From: CAXQZM01 sp965229645
GTDB taxonomy: Bacteria > Pseudomonadota > Alphaproteobacteria > UBA7985
DNA length: 64,000 bases
Assembly (NCBI GenBank): GCA_965229645.1
Contig: OZ245893.1
Location: 1-64,000, forward strand
Direction of reading: 5' to 3'
In this document: one piece after another, positions 61,003 to 64,000 of the stretch
Position numbering within the stretch: the stretch's first letter is position 1
Layout of the letters: each line of letters begins with the position of its first letter
Notes under the pieces: generated by a model
The model's input: only the letters and a program-made list of their open reading frames with translations
Database searches by the model: none
What the model was told of the DNA's origin: nothing
Program-made: the position numbers and the translations under genes

Positions 61003-62307
61003 TTGTCCCTGACGTTTTTGCTGGCCTGGCGGTACTTTCGTGCGCGGCGCGACCGAGGCCTCGTTTCCCTGGTCACGGGATTTTCGGTCGGCGGGATTAC
61101 CTTGGGCGTCGCCGCCCTGATCATCGCCATGGCGGTCTTTACGGGGTTTCGCTTGGAACTGCGCGAGCGGCTGTACGACGTGGAGGCGCCGATCCGCATT
61201 CAAGCGCTGGAGCGGCAACCCTTGCAATGGCGCCAGGCCTATACGGACCTTGTGCGCAGCGTCCCGGGCGTGCGCGAGGTGGTCCCGTACCTGAATGCCC
61301 CGTCGATCGTCATGCACGGGGGCCAAGCGCAAGGGGCCCTGTTTCGGGGCCTGAACCTGGAGCAGTTTGCCGACATTCCCTTCGCGGCTTACGTCCAGGA
61401 AGGTCAGAGCGTCTTTGATCGGTTGGACGCGCAGATGACGCGCCCGTCGCCCGCCCTGATCGGCGCAGCCATGGCCCAATCCATGGGCCTGAAGATCGGC
61501 GATGAAATGCGCGCCTACGAAGGCGGGGACATTCAACAAGACGACCAAGTTCCCGCCTTACCTGGCACCCAGTCCTTTTTCGTCATGGGCATTTTTCAAA
61601 CGGGCATCGAGGAGGTCGATCAGGGGCTGATCATCACCTCCGACATCGCGGCGCGGTCGCTCACGGCCCTGCCCGACGGCCCGATCTTTGACGGGGCGCA
61701 AGTCTATTTGGACGACCCGCTGCGCGCCTTGCCGACCCTGGGGCATGTCGCCGCCGTAACGGCGGGGGAAGCTCTGTTGTCCTATTCCACCTTGGCCTAC
61801 AACCCCGCGCGCGATGGCCGCCTCGGGTTTTCGGTTGCCGCGCATTTGCACCTTGCCCGAGAGCAGGAGGCGGCCATGGTCGTCATCTTGACCCTCATCG
61901 TCATCGTCGCCGCCTTCGGCGTCATCGCCGCCCAGGTCATGAAGGTGCAGGAGAAATCGCGCGAAATCGCGGTCTTGCGGTCTTTTGGCGCAGGATCTGG
62001 GCTGATCCTGCGGGTGTTCTTGCTGTTGGGTTTGCTGATCGGCCTGCTGGGTGCCCTTGCGGGGCTGCTGATCGGCCTGCTGGTGGCCCTGAACCTGGAG
62101 AGCATTCGGCTCATATTGGAAGGGTGGTTGGGGCTCAGCTTGTTTCCCGCCGATCAGTTTCGCCTCGCCTTCTTGCCGTCGCGCCCGACCTTCGGGGCAG
62201 GCTTTACCGCAGTTGCCGTGGCGCTGCTGCTAACGCAGGTGGCGGTGCTTTACCCCGCCCTGCGCGCGGCACGGCTCAGCCCCGCGGAGGCCTTACGCTA
62301 TGCCTAA
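61003..62307 (+). CDS. lolC: Lipoprotein-release ABC transporter permease (LolC/LolE)
   Basis: 434 aa from TTG 61003, 5 nt after the proS stop, with TAGGGG as ribosome-binding site. FLLAWRYFRARRDRGLVSLV and ITLGVAALIIAMAVFTGF form the N-terminal membrane part, followed by a large periplasmic domain (residues about 50-290) and three C-terminal membrane segments with IAVLRSFGAGSGLILRVFLL. It takes lipoproteins out of the inner membrane for LolA. The next permease gene overlaps by 8 nt. Confidence 0.92.
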   Translation: MSLTFLLAWRYFRARRDRGLVSLVTGFSVGGITLGVAALIIAMAVFTGFRLELRERLYDVEAPIRIQALERQPLQWRQAYTDLVRSVPGVREVVPYLNAPSIVMHGGQAQGALFRGLNLEQFADIPFAAYVQEGQSVFDRLDAQMTRPSPALIGAAMAQSMGLKIGDEMRAYEGGDIQQDDQVPALPGTQSFFVMGIFQTGIEEVDQGLIITSDIAARSLTALPDGPIFDGAQVYLDDPLRALPTLGHVAAVTAGEALLSYSTLAYNPARDGRLGFSVAAHLHLAREQEAAMVVILTLIVIVAAFGVIAAQVMKVQEKSREIAVLRSFGAGSGLILRVFLLLGLLIGLLGALAGLLIGLLVALNLESIRLILEGWLGLSLFPADQFRLAFLPSRPTFGAGFTAVAVALLLTQVAVLYPALRAARLSPAEALRYA

Positions 62308-63613
62308 TCCTTTGGGCGTTCTAGGCTACGAGGGCGGTCTTGCGCTGCGCTATTTGGCGGGCGCGCGTGGGCAGGGGACGTTCTCGCTGCTGACCGTGTT
62401 GGCTTTGCTGGGCACGCTGATCGGGGTCGGCTCTTTGGTCGTTGGCCAGGCCATCACCCAAGGGATCCAGGTGCAGGCGCGCGACGCCTTGGTGCGGCGC
62501 GAGCCGCACCTCTGGGTCCTGCCAGACCTAGAGGCCTTGGAAGACGACGGTACAGGGCAGGACGTCAGTACCCTGGGGTTGGGGGCGGAGGACTTAGCCG
62601 TCTTGGGCCTCTCGGGCACGATCCAAACCGCCCCGCCCGTGCGTCCTTGGTTTGACTTTGACATGGGTCTGCTGACCCAACTGGACCAGGTCGCGGGCTT
62701 GCAATCGGCCCGACCGTCGCTGAGCGTCGATGTATTTTTGAATCGTCAAGGCCGCTATAGCTTGACCTCCTTGCGCGGGGTCACGCTTGGGGAACTGCTC
62801 GATCGCGGGGCCTTGCTCGACAGCGCGCCCCAGGCCCTGGATTGGGCGCTGGTTGTTCCCAACGAACTGCTTTGGTCGGGCGACATTTTCTTGGGCCAGC
62901 GCCTAACCTTGATTACGACGCAGATGGAACCGACGCCCGTGGGTCGCTTGCCTTTGACCCAAGACTTTGAAGTGGTCGCGACCTATCCAGGGTCGGCCAG
63001 CGACCCTTTGCTGACCACCCTGGCGACCAATCAGTTGCTGCTCAACGCCGACGGCAAAATCAGTGGGCTGGAGGTCTATGTTCAGGACCCCTTTGCCCTT
63101 GCCCCCGCCCGCGCCGTGCTCGATACCTTGCGCGGCCCCGTCCTGGTGCAGGATTGGCAGGAACGCCGCGGCAGCGTCGCCGCCTTTTTGGGGGTTTTAC
63201 GATTGGTCATGGTCGTGATTTTGGGGCTGATCTTGCTCGTCGCCGCCTTCAACATCTTTGCCAGCCAGCTCATGTTGACCGACGCGCAGCGTCAGGCCAT
63301 CGCGCTCATGCGGGCGACGGGGTTTGGCCGTGGTAGTATTTTGCGGATTTTTCTATTCGCGGGCCTGTTCATCGGCCTGACGGGGGCAACCCTGGGCGTG
63401 CTTGCGGGGCTGGCGGTGACGTGGAACTTCCCGTTTTTGATCCAGATCGGGGTGCCAGGCCTCAGTTTCTTTGCCAACAGCCCACCGATCATTTTCGCCG
63501 CCGACGTGGCTTTGGCCTTTTTTCTCGCCCTGGGCATGACCTTGATCGCGGCCCTGCTGCCCGCCTGGTCGGCGGCTTCAATCCCGCCTGTGGAGGCTTT
63601 TTCCTATGGTTAG
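62300..63613 (+). CDS. lolE: Lipoprotein-release ABC transporter permease, second subunit (LolC/LolE)
   Basis: 437 aa. Same architecture as its neighbour: LALRYLAGARGQGTFSLLTV and a first membrane segment, a periplasmic domain (about 45-300), then C-terminal membrane segments with IALMRATGFGRGSILRIFLF and a final APAWSAASIPPVEAF-like end. The two permeases are clearly distinct in sequence, so they should form a heterodimer with LolD. It overlaps both lolC and lolD by 8 nt. Confidence 0.92.
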   Translation: MPNPLGVLGYEGGLALRYLAGARGQGTFSLLTVLALLGTLIGVGSLVVGQAITQGIQVQARDALVRREPHLWVLPDLEALEDDGTGQDVSTLGLGAEDLAVLGLSGTIQTAPPVRPWFDFDMGLLTQLDQVAGLQSARPSLSVDVFLNRQGRYSLTSLRGVTLGELLDRGALLDSAPQALDWALVVPNELLWSGDIFLGQRLTLITTQMEPTPVGRLPLTQDFEVVATYPGSASDPLLTTLATNQLLLNADGKISGLEVYVQDPFALAPARAVLDTLRGPVLVQDWQERRGSVAAFLGVLRLVMVVILGLILLVAAFNIFASQLMLTDAQRQAIALMRATGFGRGSILRIFLFAGLFIGLTGATLGVLAGLAVTWNFPFLIQIGVPGLSFFANSPPIIFAADVALAFFLALGMTLIAALLPAWSAASIPPVEAFSYG

Positions 63614-64000
63614 CAGACCCCCATACCCCGCCCATGCGCCCGAGGACTCGGACCATGGGTCTTATGCGCACGACGATGCCGATACTCAAGACGGCTATGT
63701 CGCCCCAGAGATATGGCAAGAGCCTGCCCCCGACGACGCCCTTGGCGACTTGGACGCGGTTGAGGCGCGGGATCCTGATCTGGCGGCGGGGGACGATTTT
63801 GGGGACGATCTCGGGAATGACCTAGGCGATGACCTAGGCGATGCAGGTGCGTTCGACGCCGAGGAACCCTGGCCCCCTTTGGCCGACGACTTGGTTTTGG
63901 AACTGACCGACTTGACCAAGACTTACGGTCAAGCCGATCGACAGGTTCAGGTTTTGAGGGGCGCCAACTTGACCATCGAGCCTGGGCAAATTCTGGGCCT
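63606..64000 (+). CDS. lolD: Lipoprotein-release ATPase LolD, 5' part with acidic extension (runs off window)
   Basis: Open from ATG 63606 to the window end (131 codons). From about residue 95 it reads LVLELTDLTKTYGQADRQVQ and VLRGANLTIEPGQILGL, the start of a LolD ATPase just before Walker A. The first 95 residues are Asp/Glu/Pro-rich with short repeats (DDFGDDLGNDLGDDLGD) and are not part of normal LolD. The ATG overlaps the lolE stop by 8 nt, in the same pattern as lolC/lolE, which supports this start. A later TTG start would remove the extension. Confidence 0.8.
   Translation, partial: MVSRPPYPAHAPEDSDHGSYAHDDADTQDGYVAPEIWQEPAPDDALGDLDAVEARDPDLAAGDDFGDDLGNDLGDDLGDAGAFDAEEPWPPLADDLVLELTDLTKTYGQADRQVQVLRGANLTIEPGQILG

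Overview
The window is chromosomal DNA of a Gram-negative alphaproteobacterium, G+C-rich and probably marine. The best host markers are at the right end: a short prolyl-tRNA synthetase (435 aa) directly followed by lolC-lolE-lolD, an order familiar from alphaproteobacteria. A secreted GH18 chitinase and a glucose-type sugar ABC transporter suggest a heterotroph using particulate polysaccharide. The species cannot be named from this sequence alone.

Region 1 (1-10113) is the 3' part of a giant adhesin. About 22 almost identical 351-bp units (117 aa, bacterial Ig-like) are followed by diverged Ig-like domains and a C-terminal autotransporter-type beta-barrel ending in Phe. The reading frame breaks twice, near 465 and near 7965.

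Region 2 (10168-43854, 33,687 bp) is a complete-looking transposable prophage, integrated backwards. Repressor, transposition genes (MuA/MuB-like), Gam, HU and GemA lie at the right. The virion genes are mostly P2-like: portal Q, terminase P, scaffold-protease O, capsid N, then V-W-J-I-H, FI, FII, E/E', T, U, X, D. The prophage interrupts a dispersed palindromic repeat, which fixes both ends (TG...CA, with GTAT duplicated). Late control looks P2-like: a zinc-ribbon protein at the end of the early region and a TGT-N10-ACA palindrome between the divergent capsid and portal operons. An accessory block (32641-35783) holds a MuF protein with a BECR-nuclease-like C-terminus, a candidate immunity gene, and two unrecognised genes.

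Region 3 (43855-50390) carries a GMC-family dehydrogenase and a glucose/mannose-type ABC operon (binding protein, two permeases, ATPase), all on the minus strand.

Region 4 (50391-56847) has three exported proteins on the plus strand: a secreted protein made of (F/x)-P/x-E-G-F tetrapeptide quasi-repeats, the chitinase, and an orphan lipoprotein secretin. Strong terminators follow the first two.

Region 5 (56930-59605) has an ECF sigma factor, its probable membrane anti-sigma factor and a rhodanese.

Region 6 (59690-64000) holds proS, lolC, lolE and a lolD that runs off the end and has an unusual acidic N-terminal extension.

Five copies of a composite hairpin element (each with a 42-nt ATACCAGC...GCTGGTAT hairpin or its remnant) lie between genes, all in the same orientation. 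No tRNA, rRNA or CRISPR array was seen.
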